A stretch of DNA of 64,000 nucleotides, taken from contig JAWKTK010000011.1 in NCBI GenBank assembly GCA_041399205.1, positions 124,001 to 188,000 on the forward strand. Reading direction: 5' to 3'. This document shows positions 55,657 through 64,000 of this stretch, piece by piece. The position numbers were made by a program, and so were the translations under genes. Within the stretch, counting starts at the first letter, position 1; each line of letters starts with the position of its first letter. The notes below the pieces were generated by a model. That model was not told the DNA's origin, made no database searches, and worked only from the letters and a program-made list of their open reading frames with translations. This stretch comes from JAGQOZ01 sp041399205 (GTDB taxonomy: Bacteria; Planctomycetota; Planctomycetia; Pirellulales; Pirellulaceae).

Positions 55657-57108
55657 GTGAGTTCGCTTCCTCAATCAAAAGCTGGAGAAGACCGTTTAGA
55701 AGGTCTTCTGGATCGAATCAACCGCATTGCATCTGGAGACGCGTCGGAAGACGAACCACTTGACGCAGTGGCATCGCACGATGATTCAAGCGACGATGCC
55801 GAAGCACTGGGCACTCCGTCTGTTGGCGCGGAAGGCCACACGTCCAGCGGCGAATTTGTGCCACCAGAACCCAAGTCTTACCGAGAAGCCGGGTTGTCAG
55901 ATACGCAAGTTGAAGAGCTGATGCTGAAGTACTTGCTGGCGCGAGGCGATGCGCAAGGCCGCCAAATTGCCGATCAGTTGCGATTGCCTTTCAGCCTGAT
56001 TGACAAGACCCTTCGACAGCTCAAATTCGAACAGTTGGTGGTCTATCGCGATGCGGCCGAAGTAAACGACTATCAATACCAACTGACAGAAAATGGTCGC
56101 GAACGCGCTCGACGCTACAGCAATGACTGCAGCTATTATGGATCGGCCCCCATTACATTGAAGGATTACATCAAGTCAGTCAAAGCGCAGTCCATCCAAG
56201 GCAAACATCCAACGCTGGCTGACTTGAAGGTGGCGTTTTCGGACTTGCTGATTAACCCCAAGATGCTGACTCGCCTGGGTCCGGCCATCAATTCGGGTCG
56301 AGGTATGTTCTTGTTCGGCTACCCAGGGAACGGGAAGACCAGTATCGCGGAACGAGTGACCAAGTGTTTTGGAGATAACATCTGGATTCCTCGCGCTTTG
56401 GGAATCGAAGGCGAAATCGTGCGTGTGTTCGATCCGAATCACCACACCGAAATTCCTTTTGGCGAAAGCAACGGTCTGTTGGCCGACGTCAAATACGATC
56501 GACGTTGGGCGTACATTCGACGCCCCACCATCATTGTCGGTGGCGAATTGACCATGGAGCAATTAGAACTCCGTTTGAATACCAGCACCAATGTCAATGA
56601 AGCTCCGGTGCAACTAAAAAGCAACTGCGGCACGCTGGTGATTGACGACTTTGGTCGACAAAAAATGCGCACCGATGAATTGCTTAACCGTTGGATTGTG
56701 CCGCTGGAAAAGCGCTATGACTTCTTGAACCTGCCCAGCGGAAAATCGATTCAGGTTCCATTCGATCAGCTGGTTGTCTTCTCGACCAACCTAGAGCCGA
56801 AAGATCTGGTAGACGACGCGTTCCTGCGCCGAATTCCTTATAAGATTGAAGTGGAAAATCCATCCGAAGAAGAATTCATTGAGCTCTTCAAAATCATGTG
56901 TCCACTGATGGGCTTCACCTATAAGGAAGGTCCCATTCGGTACTTGGTTGACACGCACTATCTGCCGGTGAACAGGCCGTTTCGTTGCTGCCAACCTCGA
57001 GACTTGCTGTTGCAAGTCAAGAATTTGTGTTTGTACGAAAACCGGTCGCCGGAATTGACAAAGGAAAGCGTCGACTTTGCGGTGGACAACTATTTTGCCG
57101 TGATGTAG
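55657..57108 (+). CDS. AAA+-type ATPase with winged-helix N-terminus
   Basis: A 483-residue protein starting at GTG 55657. An acidic, disordered segment (about 30-75) leads to a winged-helix-like region ([35 protein letters not shown]). The ATPase domain has Walker [16 protein letters not shown] (near residue 215), Walker [13 protein letters not shown], and arginine-rich [17 protein letters not shown]. It may remodel a protein or nucleic-acid complex; no partner is encoded nearby that identifies the target. Confidence 0.85.
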   Translation: MSSLPQSKAGEDRLEGLLDRINRIASGDASEDEPLDAVASHDDSSDDAEALGTPSVGAEGHTSSGEFVPPEPKSYREAGLSDTQVEELMLKYLLARGDAQGRQIADQLRLPFSLIDKTLRQLKFEQLVVYRDAAEVNDYQYQLTENGRERARRYSNDCSYYGSAPITLKDYIKSVKAQSIQGKHPTLADLKVAFSDLLINPKMLTRLGPAINSGRGMFLFGYPGNGKTSIAERVTKCFGDNIWIPRALGIEGEIVRVFDPNHHTEIPFGESNGLLADVKYDRRWAYIRRPTIIVGGELTMEQLELRLNTSTNVNEAPVQLKSNCGTLVIDDFGRQKMRTDELLNRWIVPLEKRYDFLNLPSGKSIQVPFDQLVVFSTNLEPKDLVDDAFLRRIPYKIEVENPSEEEFIELFKIMCPLMGFTYKEGPIRYLVDTHYLPVNRPFRCCQPRDLLLQVKNLCLYENRSPELTKESVDFAVDNYFAVM

Positions 57109-57146
57109 TGGGCCAGGAAGCTTGCTTCCGACCGGTCGAACCAACC

Positions 57147-57818
57147 TCAGAGCCCCGCCTTTTCTTCAGCGGCGCTCTTGCGATAGTAGTTGGGCACCAT
57201 TTTCCAAAAATCATCCGTCTGGCTCGAAGCCACTTGTTGCAGCCCCAGTTGTCCCAGCGCAACAGCCGACGGTTCCCAATTCTCGGCCGCAGCAACCGTG
57301 CAATTCGCTGGCAAGCGACCGGCAAGGCGCTCCAAACCCGGTCCGGTTACCGAATGGTTTAAAGTAAGTGACGCCAGCCAATCTTCGATAGAGCAAATCG
57401 ATACTTCCGAAATCCGGCGGATTTGCTGGGAGTCCACTTCGTACAAAGCGGTGAACAGTTGCTTCCGTTGCGCGTCCATCACCACCGAACAATGGGCAGA
57501 CGTAAGTTGACAACCGGCCGCGATGACGTCCATGGTGTTAACGGCGACGGTTCGCGCCTGCGTCACAAAGGCAAACGTCTTGGCGACCGTCATGCCAATT
57601 CGCAATCCGGTGAATGATCCAGGACCTTCCGACACGGCAATCACGTCCACCTCTGGAGGCGACACGTTGTTTTGAGCGAGCATCTGTTTGATTGCGGGAA
57701 TCAGCGATTGCGTTGTCCGTTGCTGATGGTCTAGCTGAACGTGCTGCAGCAACATGTCACCTCGCAACAACGCTATACTGCCAGGCTGGATGGACGTTTC
57801 AATTGCCAGGACGTGCAT
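57147..57818 (-). CDS. tsaB: tRNA threonylcarbamoyladenosine biosynthesis protein TsaB
   Basis: A 223-residue ASKHA-fold protein. The start MHVLAIETSIQPGSIALLRG (ATG 57818) is typical, as are VIAVSEGPGSFTGLRIGMTV and AFVTQARTVAVNTMDVIAAG. With TsaD and TsaE it makes t6A37 of ANN-decoding tRNAs; TsaB itself is a scaffold. It converges on the AAA+ ATPase gene. The other tsa genes are not in the window. Confidence 0.95.
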   Translation of the reverse strand: MHVLAIETSIQPGSIALLRGDMLLQHVQLDHQQRTTQSLIPAIKQMLAQNNVSPPEVDVIAVSEGPGSFTGLRIGMTVAKTFAFVTQARTVAVNTMDVIAAGCQLTSAHCSVVMDAQRKQLFTALYEVDSQQIRRISEVSICSIEDWLASLTLNHSVTGPGLERLAGRLPANCTVAAAENWEPSAVALGQLGLQQVASSQTDDFWKMVPNYYRKSAAEEKAGL

Positions 57819-57897
57819 TACCAAGAAAGCTCCGTAGCGTCGGAATGTTGTTTCGGAAAACGCAACACCATAGCAAACTGGTTGGATTTACATAACC

Positions 57898-58728
57898 ATG
57901 CTTCCTGCGTCAAAAAGAATCGTCATGATCGCGTTGATCGGTTCATTGATCCTACCGGCAATTGGGATCATGCATGGGCGAGCGTTAGTGGAAAAAACAG
58001 TTACGCACTTGCTGATGCCTTTAGGAATCACTTGGACGGCGGCCATCCTGCTGTGTGTCTATTGGACCTTGGAAAAACAACGTCGCAAAGCATCCTTCGC
58101 CGGTCTGTTTGTCGTTTTCCAAACGCTCACCTGCAGCGACAACGGGGGCACCATGTTGGTTCAAAGTTTAGAAAATCGGTTCGCGCCGATTCCCTTCGAA
58201 TCAATGGAGACGTTTGATTATGTTGTGGTTCTGGGAGGCGGTTCGAATTCAGACGAATCCAGTTACGTCTGGCTGAATAACTCTGGCGATCGAATCATGG
58301 CGGCCTTGCGAATGTATCATTTGGGAAAAGCCAAGAAGCTGATTGCCACCGGTCGCCATCATGGCTGGCGAGACGTGCCACTGGCTGGACCGGCGGAAGA
58401 AACGACCAAGATTTGGACGCAAGCTGGCGTTCCTGTCGCCGACATCGTCCAGTTGGATGGCATCAATACCTATCAGGAAATGAAGCATCTTCGGCAATTC
58501 GCAAGCCAACATCCTGACGCACGATTTGCGTTGGTGACTTCCGCCGGACATATGGCTCGAGCGATGCGGTTGGCGGCGTCCTTCGATCTGCAGTTTGAAC
58601 CCGTTGCCGTAGACTGGGACGGCCGAGGATCTTCCGTGGCGTTTCTGGATTGGATTCCTAGCAGCGAAGGGCTCGAAAAGTCAGAATCGGCACTTCGGGA
58701 ATACCTAGCTTATTTGGTGGGCCGATAA
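57898..58728 (+). CDS. YdcF/SanA/ElyC-family membrane protein (DUF218)
   Basis: A 276-residue protein with two N-terminal transmembrane helices (about 8-24 and 40-60), then a Rossmann-like DUF218 domain with VVVLGGGSNSDES, AALRMYHLGKAKKLIATG, TTKIWTQAGVPVADI and VTSAGHMARAMRLA. ElyC/SanA homologues affect envelope integrity and polysaccharide carrier recycling in other bacteria. The exact role is inferred. A strong bidirectional terminator lies immediately after the stop. Confidence 0.9.
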   Translation: MLPASKRIVMIALIGSLILPAIGIMHGRALVEKTVTHLLMPLGITWTAAILLCVYWTLEKQRRKASFAGLFVVFQTLTCSDNGGTMLVQSLENRFAPIPFESMETFDYVVVLGGGSNSDESSYVWLNNSGDRIMAALRMYHLGKAKKLIATGRHHGWRDVPLAGPAEETTKIWTQAGVPVADIVQLDGINTYQEMKHLRQFASQHPDARFALVTSAGHMARAMRLAASFDLQFEPVAVDWDGRGSSVAFLDWIPSSEGLEKSESALREYLAYLVGR

Positions 58729-58731
58729 AAA

Positions 58732-58763
58732 AACGCCGCTGGCAATCTCTTGCCAACGGCGTT
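58732..58763. terminator. bidirectional intrinsic terminator
   Basis: Arms AACGCCGCTGGCAA and TTGCCAACGGCGTT (one mismatch) with loop TCTC, flanked by A and T/A tracts. It serves the convergent YdcF-like and polysaccharide-export genes. Confidence 0.88.
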
Positions 58764-58782
58764 CGCAAAATTTCGAATCCAA

Positions 58783-60111
58783 TTATGGGCCCGATGCCGA
58801 TGCACTGGCCGCCGCGGATCCTCGAGTGAACACGTTGGTGAAGACATTGAAGCCCAGCTGCTGTGCAAAGTAGCGAGACACTGCTTCCGACGGAGTTTCT
58901 TGCAGTAATAAGACGTCGCCTTCTTTCACCACAATGTTTTCTCGCGGATCACGCAATGCTCGATTCAAGTCAACTCGGATGTTGACCTGGCCGCCACGCG
59001 GCGTTTTGCGGAGGACGGTCAGCAGACTGGGGTTGGGTCGTCCCAGACCGTTGATTTGATTGATACCGTTGAAGTTGTTGGTCAACTGACCACCGCTCAA
59101 GATCGGACCACCCACGGCCAACACCGCTTCCACCACTCGCAGGTCATAGTCACGAGGCAACGGTACTTGACGAGCAGGCATGAGACCGCCGGTGTAGTAC
59201 ACATCTGATTCACTGGCTGGCACGAACACGATGTCACCGCTTTGCAGTTTGACATCATCTTCGCTAAATGGCTTGGACGCGTTGGGTGGCAGTCGCAATG
59301 GAATCCGAATCGTTTGCCGTTTCGGTTTGGTGATCGTGCGTTCGTGGCTCCACGCCAGCTGATCGTCTTTTCCGGGAATCGATTCGTAGCCACGATAGAC
59401 AATGATTTCATTCGCAGCACTCGGTCCCGGCAAGCCTCCGGTTCGCACTAGGGCTCGTAAGACATCTGCGTGATTGCTGGGCAGCTCCAGTTCATTGCCT
59501 GTGCCTTGGGTTCGATTTCGAATTAGGCTAGCCGAAGTCACCAAACGGAAACCGGGATCTTCAATGTTAATTCTGGTGTTGGGCGAATCTTCACGCACCA
59601 CCAAGATTCTCGCTCGACGCTGCAGTACCAGCGAAACGATGATGGGCACTTTGCCTTTTTGGATCAACTGCTTGTCTTCTGTGTACGCTTTGGTAATCGC
59701 TGCTTCCGCTTCTTTGACCGTCATGCCTCGAACATTGATCGAATTGACTTCGGTAAGCGTTACGGTGCCGTCTTCACGAACCGGGAACGGATAACCAAAC
59801 GACGGCGGCACGTCGCCCGCGTCGGGGAAGTTGATGGGTGGCAGCTGGTTCGGATTGCCCAGATAGCCTTCGATGTAAACGCCCAGAATGTCGCCGGTAT
59901 CTAAACGATACGGAAGTTCCGGCTGAGCCCGCAACCAAGATGGCGGAATTTGCCGCAGTTCTTCTCGAGGTTCGGCCAGTAATTCGTCCGGCAACAGATG
60001 TGCGGGAACGCCGTTGGCAACCGGATTGGTAACTGACGCGCAGCCGGTAAACAGCAGCATGGCAGTTGCCAGGAAAAAGTAACTTCGTGGGATTGGCGAT
60101 TGGTTCAGCAT
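58783..60111 (-). CDS. Wza-type polysaccharide export lipoprotein with SLBB domains
   Basis: A 442-residue outer-membrane lipoprotein. The signal peptide ends in a lipobox (MLLFTGCASV). The polysaccharide-export domain has YRLDTGDILGVYIEG, GYPFPVREDGTVTLTEVNSI (first 20) and VKEAEAAITKAYTEDKQL. SLBB-type beta-grasp motifs follow (VLRALVRTGGLPGPSAANEI, RALRDPRENIVVKEGDVLLL). It forms the outer-membrane exit channel for capsule or EPS. The Wzz/flippase/GT genes lie 50 kb away at 1.8-7.5 kb and may be its functional partners. Confidence 0.92.
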   Translation of the reverse strand: MLNQSPIPRSYFFLATAMLLFTGCASVTNPVANGVPAHLLPDELLAEPREELRQIPPSWLRAQPELPYRLDTGDILGVYIEGYLGNPNQLPPINFPDAGDVPPSFGYPFPVREDGTVTLTEVNSINVRGMTVKEAEAAITKAYTEDKQLIQKGKVPIIVSLVLQRRARILVVREDSPNTRINIEDPGFRLVTSASLIRNRTQGTGNELELPSNHADVLRALVRTGGLPGPSAANEIIVYRGYESIPGKDDQLAWSHERTITKPKRQTIRIPLRLPPNASKPFSEDDVKLQSGDIVFVPASESDVYYTGGLMPARQVPLPRDYDLRVVEAVLAVGGPILSGGQLTNNFNGINQINGLGRPNPSLLTVLRKTPRGGQVNIRVDLNRALRDPRENIVVKEGDVLLLQETPSEAVSRYFAQQLGFNVFTNVFTRGSAAASASASGP

Positions 60112-60164
60112 GATATTTCCGTACAGTCGAATGCTGTAAAAGGAGTAGCGCTGGGCGAATCGAG

Positions 60165-61463
60165 TTATCTCGCTTGCCAGTTATCGTTGGTCGTGTCGGT
60201 GTCCGATTCGTCCGGGATCGTTTCCAAGACGACGGGGCCTACGCTTTTCTGCAACGTGTTGCCATTTTCCGTTTCTGTGTTTCGAATCGGATTGGTCTTG
60301 AGTTGCGAACCACTAGGTCCAACCTGAACGGCGGCCCCAGCGAAAGGATCGAATGCTTGCACTTGGGGTGTCCCGGGTTTTGCTTGTTTCGTCGCTGGCT
60401 TGTTTTGCCACGGCGGTAGCGGCGGCGAACGATCGTCCGTTTCAAAAGAAACCGGGTCCAGCAAGTCGTCACTGAGATCATCTTCCAGTAGATCGTTCGT
60501 TTCTTGCAGCAAGTCATTCAGCTGGCCGGAATCCTCCAACTCTTCCAATTCGGGAAGTGCATCTTCCAGTTGCACATCGTCGTTCGCGCCAGGCAGTGGC
60601 AGTTCGTCCATTAAGTCACTGGAATTGTCAGAATCATCCAATCCAGGTTGCGGCGTATCACCTTCCAACAATGGATCTTCTGTCAGACTGTCATCTAACA
60701 ATTGCTCGTCGGTTGCTTCTGCAGATTCGTCTTCCAACAAAATTGGTTCGTCTTCGACTGCATCGTCATTACCAGGAATATCAAGACCGCCATCGTCGCT
60801 GGGGTCTTCGGGTGCACGCTCCAACGCAGGTGTTGGAGTTGTCACTTGCGGAGTCAACTCGGGGCCAACGATGGACGGCTGCATCGGTTCGTCCATTGGC
60901 GAAGAAAGCTCCGGCCAATCCTGATTTGGCGCCGTTTGGTCAACTTCCCATTCTGGAACTTCTTCCGCGTTGTAGCCCAACAGCATGGACGAAGGAATGA
61001 CCGCTCGTTGCCGATAGCCGCCATCACGAGCAACCTTGGCTCCGTGCGAAAAACCGTTGTACCAATCTTCCACTGCTTGGGTGCCACGCACGTTACGGTA
61101 ACCAACTCGCCAAAATCGTCGAGGCGGAACGGGCGGCGGATCGGCTTCTCCACCGGCATACACTTGATCCACAAAACCTTGAATGAAACCGCTACCGTAA
61201 TCCGAGGAATAGGTTCCGCCGGACTGCGTTGCCAATTGATTCCATTCCTGCTTGGCCCACCGCTTGTATTGTTGATTGGCTAACCGCCCGTCGGTGACTC
61301 GGGGATATCCGTGGAGTTCGCCATACATCGTGCGATACGCCAGTTGCATAGGAGTGCAACCGACGCAAACCAGCAACAGAATTGCGAACCACAGGCAATT
61401 CGACCGCATCGGCGATAATTCGGCGCCGGGATAACGCATGTCGTTCATCCGGTTGAAATTCAT
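60165..61463 (-). CDS. acidic lipoprotein, function unknown
   Basis: A 432-residue protein with a lipoprotein signal (CLWFAILLLVCVGCTPM); M19 would be a tighter start, but AAGGG lies upstream of the first ATG. A conserved-looking N-terminal part (PRVTDGRLANQQYKRWAKQE (20), FIQGFVDQVYAGG, RNVRGTQAVEDWYNGFSHG) gives way to a highly acidic, Pro-rich C-terminal half with repeated LDE/DDL-type clusters. It is immediately upstream of the Wza-like gene on the same strand and may be co-expressed with it. Confidence 0.78.
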   Translation of the reverse strand: MNFNRMNDMRYPGAELSPMRSNCLWFAILLLVCVGCTPMQLAYRTMYGELHGYPRVTDGRLANQQYKRWAKQEWNQLATQSGGTYSSDYGSGFIQGFVDQVYAGGEADPPPVPPRRFWRVGYRNVRGTQAVEDWYNGFSHGAKVARDGGYRQRAVIPSSMLLGYNAEEVPEWEVDQTAPNQDWPELSSPMDEPMQPSIVGPELTPQVTTPTPALERAPEDPSDDGGLDIPGNDDAVEDEPILLEDESAEATDEQLLDDSLTEDPLLEGDTPQPGLDDSDNSSDLMDELPLPGANDDVQLEDALPELEELEDSGQLNDLLQETNDLLEDDLSDDLLDPVSFETDDRSPPLPPWQNKPATKQAKPGTPQVQAFDPFAGAAVQVGPSGSQLKTNPIRNTETENGNTLQKSVGPVVLETIPDESDTDTTNDNWQAR

Positions 61464-61903
61464 TGTTTATTGACCCTTTGCAGGTTCGCACGACGTGTTT
61501 TTCAGGATTGCGTCAAATCGACGAGCACGCATTCGCGAGTTCCCCCCGATTTGATAGGCGGCGGGAGAGTATCAAGTCAAAAAAAAGAAGTCCAGTCAGA
61601 TTTGACTAAAGATTCAAATATTTTCCTTCCAACGCCCAAAAACGGCTCAATCTGAAGAAGATGCGTGCTTTAGCGAGCTTCTTCCTGGTGTTTTTCCGTG
61701 AATTCGACTGGGTTAAATGCAAAACATAGGCTGTCCTAAAAAAATAGAGATTCTTTTGCCAAAGTGCTTGCATTGCCAGCATTGCCGGTTATTATGAGAC
61801 GAAATCGGCTGCTCGGAGCGTAGCCTTCATCCCCGGAACGGACGCCAACAACGTTTGAGATTTTTGAAACTTTTGTTTTTGCATCCTAAGAGGAGGAACG
61901 CTA
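61464..61903. other. 440-nt divergent intergenic region
   Basis: AT-richer than its surroundings. No gene is seen. Promoters for the acidic lipoprotein (minus) and the PEP-CTERM protein (plus) must be here; GAGGAGG lies just before the latter's start. Confidence 0.55.
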
Positions 61904-62779
61904 ATGACTCGGTGGGGAAAATTGGTTGCTTGTGTGTGCGCAGTCACACTTTCTAGTTTTGCTGGCAATATTTCAGCGAACATCATCACTTTTGACGTGA
62001 TACCTGCTTACGCCCCTGTAGGCCCGAATTCGCCTAGCTGGAACGGTTACGTAAGCAATGCTTTACTGGGTATTCGATCGGGCGGTGTCCCGACGGGAGC
62101 AGGCCCAGATCGAGATGCGGATCCCACGTTCTACCAACCACTGGCTTTGAACGCGTTGGTTGATCCCAGCGAAATGATTTACACGCCATTTAACTCTTGG
62201 CGAGCCACAGCGACTCCGAATGCTTCGTTTACTGGCAATTCGGCAGTTTCCAGCGAATTTGGCAATCGCATTCACTTTGGTTTACATGTTGTTTCCGAAC
62301 CCGGTTCGGAATTCGCCCTGAACGATCTGACTTGGGCGTTGGACAGCAATGATTCAGACGATTACTTTGATCAAGGCGGTTCGTTTGCCGGTGCTACCTA
62401 CTCGTCCACGCGACTAGGTATCAACTACGGAACAGACGGAATCGCTGACACGGCAGACGATATCATCTACGACAGTGGTGAAGCGGGCACAAGTTTGATT
62501 AACGAACTGGTGTACGTTGGTGTGGGCGACGGATTCTATTCGTTCAACTCTGCAGCCGCTTCGGATCAAGATGACATCAACCAGACGCTGGCTCAGATCT
62601 TTGGAGCAGACTGCGACGGTTGCAATGTAGACTTCGACGCGACCTATACCCTTCCCAATCCAATGGGAGGAACAGCATCCGGAACGGGTGGCATCGACAT
62701 CTTTGTACCGGAACCTGCTTCGGCAGTGATGGTGCTGTGCGGATTGATCGGCCTCGGCTTGGCTCGCCGCCGCAACTAG
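61904..62779 (+). CDS. PEP-CTERM exported protein
   Basis: A 291-residue protein with a signal peptide (VACVCAVTLSSFAGNISA) and the C-terminal sorting tripartite signal PEPASAVMVLCGLIGLGLAR followed by RRN. Exosortase-type cleavage usually anchors such proteins in the surface matrix or EPS. The body is Ser/Thr/Asn/Gly/Asp-rich, beta-like, with DGIADTADDIIYD repeats of Asp. No exosortase is in the window. A hairpin terminator follows. Confidence 0.9.
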   Translation: MTRWGKLVACVCAVTLSSFAGNISANIITFDVIPAYAPVGPNSPSWNGYVSNALLGIRSGGVPTGAGPDRDADPTFYQPLALNALVDPSEMIYTPFNSWRATATPNASFTGNSAVSSEFGNRIHFGLHVVSEPGSEFALNDLTWALDSNDSDDYFDQGGSFAGATYSSTRLGINYGTDGIADTADDIIYDSGEAGTSLINELVYVGVGDGFYSFNSAAASDQDDINQTLAQIFGADCDGCNVDFDATYTLPNPMGGTASGTGGIDIFVPEPASAVMVLCGLIGLGLARRRN

Positions 62780-62798
62780 TAAAAACCAGAAAAATGGG

Positions 62799-62824
62799 TA
62801 AGACAGACTTGATTGTCTGTCTTA
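62799..62824 (+). terminator. hairpin terminator of the PEP-CTERM gene
   Basis: Arms TAAGACAGAC and GTCTGTCTTA with loop TTGATT, 20 nt after the stop; the T-tract is short. Confidence 0.75.
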
Positions 62825-62912
62825 TCCTGTTTAAATTAATCAGAAGTTCGAGTGGTTAGTCAGGGAGTGATGGTAGACAGCTCGTAGCATTTAACTTTGG
62901 AGTTTTGCATCG

Positions 62913-63167
62913 ATGAAGATTAAGGTTCGAAGCTATTTAAACTTCGCGGTAATTGGAGCGGCTGTCCTTTTCGCTGCGATCCCTCTCTCGAATCTGTTAG
63001 TAGCAGGTCCTTCCGAAGTGGAGGTCGACTCGCAGGTTGCAGTGATCGAAGAAACGGAAGCGGTTTCGGAAGACGCCGTGTCGGCTTTGATGGCTGGAAA
63101 CGCAGTAGGAGCATCGCGAGATTGCTCGTTCGGTTTGCGAATTCCCGCGAGTGCTTTTGTTCCCTAA
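62913..63167 (+). CDS. small exported protein
   Basis: An 84-residue protein with a signal-peptide-like N-terminus (FAVIGAAVLFAAIPLSNLLVA) and a short acidic middle (EVEVDSQVAVIEETEAVSED), ending DCSFGLRIPASAFVP. I recognise no family. It is short and single, but composition and the ribosome-site position (GGAG near 62900) support it as a real gene. Confidence 0.6.
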   Translation: MKIKVRSYLNFAVIGAAVLFAAIPLSNLLVAGPSEVEVDSQVAVIEETEAVSEDAVSALMAGNAVGASRDCSFGLRIPASAFVP

Positions 63168-63199
63168 TCGGAACGAAGTTCGTTAAGTAGAATCAAAAC

Positions 63200-63231
63200 G
63201 CACCGGTCCCCAACGGGTCACGGTGCTTTTT
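63200..63231 (+). terminator. intrinsic terminator
   Basis: Arms GCACCG (63200-63205) and CGGTGC (63221-63226) followed by TTTTT; CCC/GGG pairs inside strengthen it. It ends the 84-residue gene and may also serve the convergent comM. Confidence 0.8.
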
Positions 63232-64000
63232 CTATTTCCACATGTCTCGATCCAAGATGCGATAGTTTATCGCCTCGGACAAATGATGGATCAAGATTTC
63301 GGCCGCATCTTCAATGTCTGCGATAGTACGTGCGACGCGAAGTATCTTGTCGTGTGCTCGAGCGGAAAGTCCCATTTCGTTGACGGTATTGTGCAACAAC
63401 GTTTCGGACGGCCCGTCTAGCTTGCAGAATTTTCGAATCTGGCGACTATTCATCTGGCCATTACAGCGAACTCGACTGTCTTCAAAACGAGCTACTTGAT
63501 GGCGCCGAGCCGACGTCACCATTTCGTTCATTTCCGCTGTCGAAGTCCCGGGAACGGAACTGGAAAGTTCTTTGAAATCAACGGCTGGCACTTCTAAGTG
63601 GACGTCGATTCGGTCGAGCAATGGTCCGCTGATTTTAGCCATATAGCGTTCAATCTGCGGAATGCTGCAATTGCAATCGCGTCTGGGGTCGCTGCGGTAT
63701 CCACAGGGACATGGATTCATGGCCGCCACCAGAATGAAGTCGGCCGGAAACGTCGTAGAACGAAGGGCTCGCGAAATGGTGACTTGGCCTTCTTCTAACG
63801 GTTGGCGAAGTACTTCTAACGTTCTGCGGTTGAATTCGGGCAATTCGTCCAGAAACAGCACGCCATTGTGCGAAAGACTGATTTCACCGGGCGACGGCGG
63901 ACTGCCTCCGCCCACCAGTCCCGCTTCGCTAATGGTGTGATGGGGCGAACGAAACGGTCGTTTCGCCATCAGCGGCTGACCTTGTTCCAGTTTTCCCATG
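63232..64000 (-). CDS. comM: ComM/YifB-family Mg-chelatase-like ATPase, C-terminal part (truncated by window)
   Basis: The visible 255 residues include FRSPHHTISEAGLVGGGSPP, PGEISLSHNGVLFLDELPEF, TLEVLRQPLEEGQVTISRAL, AAMNPCPCGYR with Cys-rich zinc sites, and the C-terminal RARSYDKILRVARTIADIE-like segment (ARAHDKILRVARTIADIEDA). The N-terminal Lon-like domain and Walker A lie beyond the window. ComM family AAA+ helicases assist branch migration during transformation. Confidence 0.93.
   Translation of the reverse strand, partial: MGKLEQGQPLMAKRPFRSPHHTISEAGLVGGGSPPSPGEISLSHNGVLFLDELPEFNRRTLEVLRQPLEEGQVTISRALRSTTFPADFILVAAMNPCPCGYRSDPRRDCNCSIPQIERYMAKISGPLLDRIDVHLEVPAVDFKELSSSVPGTSTAEMNEMVTSARRHQVARFEDSRVRCNGQMNSRQIRKFCKLDGPSETLLHNTVNEMGLSARAHDKILRVARTIADIEDAAEILIHHLSEAINYRILDRDMWK

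Overview
The window looks like a chromosomal segment of a planctomycete, most likely in or near the Pirellulales. Reasons: a Cys/Gly-rich YTV-repeat cell-wall protein, a PEP-CTERM exported protein, many lineage-type secreted or lipoproteins with no obvious function, a BamB/PQQ-like giant, a secretin not linked to pilus or type II secretion genes, and palindromic intergenic repeats of the kind I associate with this group. I saw no rRNA, tRNA, CRISPR array, prophage or insertion sequence. No taxonomic search was run.

Layout. 0-1.7 kb: 3' part of topA. 1.8-8.8 kb (minus strand): an exopolysaccharide cluster with a frameshifted epimerase, a Wzz/GumC-type chain-length protein, a CpsD-like ATPase with an altered P-loop, a flippase and two GT2 glycosyltransferases; a Wza-like export lipoprotein sits far away at 58.8-60.1 kb. 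9.0-14.7 kb (minus): the flagellar export-gate genes fliO-fliP-fliQ-fliR-flhB downstream of a flagellin gene. 15.4-20.8 kb: a membrane-anchored MutS-like ATPase, then the ffh-rpsP-trmD-rplS cluster, which lacks rimM. 21.1-24.1 kb: a secreted alkaline-phosphatase-superfamily protein, a secreted probable OB-fold protein and a 1.2 kb array of degenerate tandem repeats. 24.1-32.1 kb: a very large secretin coupled to a lipoprotein, a small secreted protein, and an NfeD-like/flotillin pair. 32.3-34.9 kb: ECF sigma factor, membrane anti-sigma factor and a globin. 35.0-40.0 kb: two conserved-type unknown proteins, prfB with its programmed frameshift, and the YTV protein. 40.2-46.7 kb: mnmA, a FloA-like flotillin, an HNH protein, a secreted EEP-family hydrolase, bpt and a sugar dehydrogenase. 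46.7-64 kb: an apparently gene-free kilobase, an LRR + F5/8-like secreted protein, a cold-shock protein, a double beta-propeller protein, a PQQ-propeller giant, an AAA+ ATPase, tsaB, a YdcF/SanA protein, the export lipoprotein and an acidic lipoprotein, the PEP-CTERM protein and the 3' part of a ComM/YifB gene.

The most unusual structure is at the fliQ-fliR junction. A 41-bp sequence is repeated almost five times. Each unit contains a complete 14-codon ORF whose ATG overlaps the stop of the preceding one (ATGA), so fliQ is joined to fliR by four chained mini-ORFs. A classical prfB +1 frameshift site is also present: CTTTGAC followed by in-frame DYDAK.

Caution on sequence quality: topA, fliP and the epimerase each need one or two single-base deletions to restore a continuous family-like protein, and the lipoprotein at 27.9 kb may too. 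The base that must be removed is always an extra one. That could be real decay, but it is also what indel errors in an assembly look like. These calls should be checked against reads before any loss of function is claimed.
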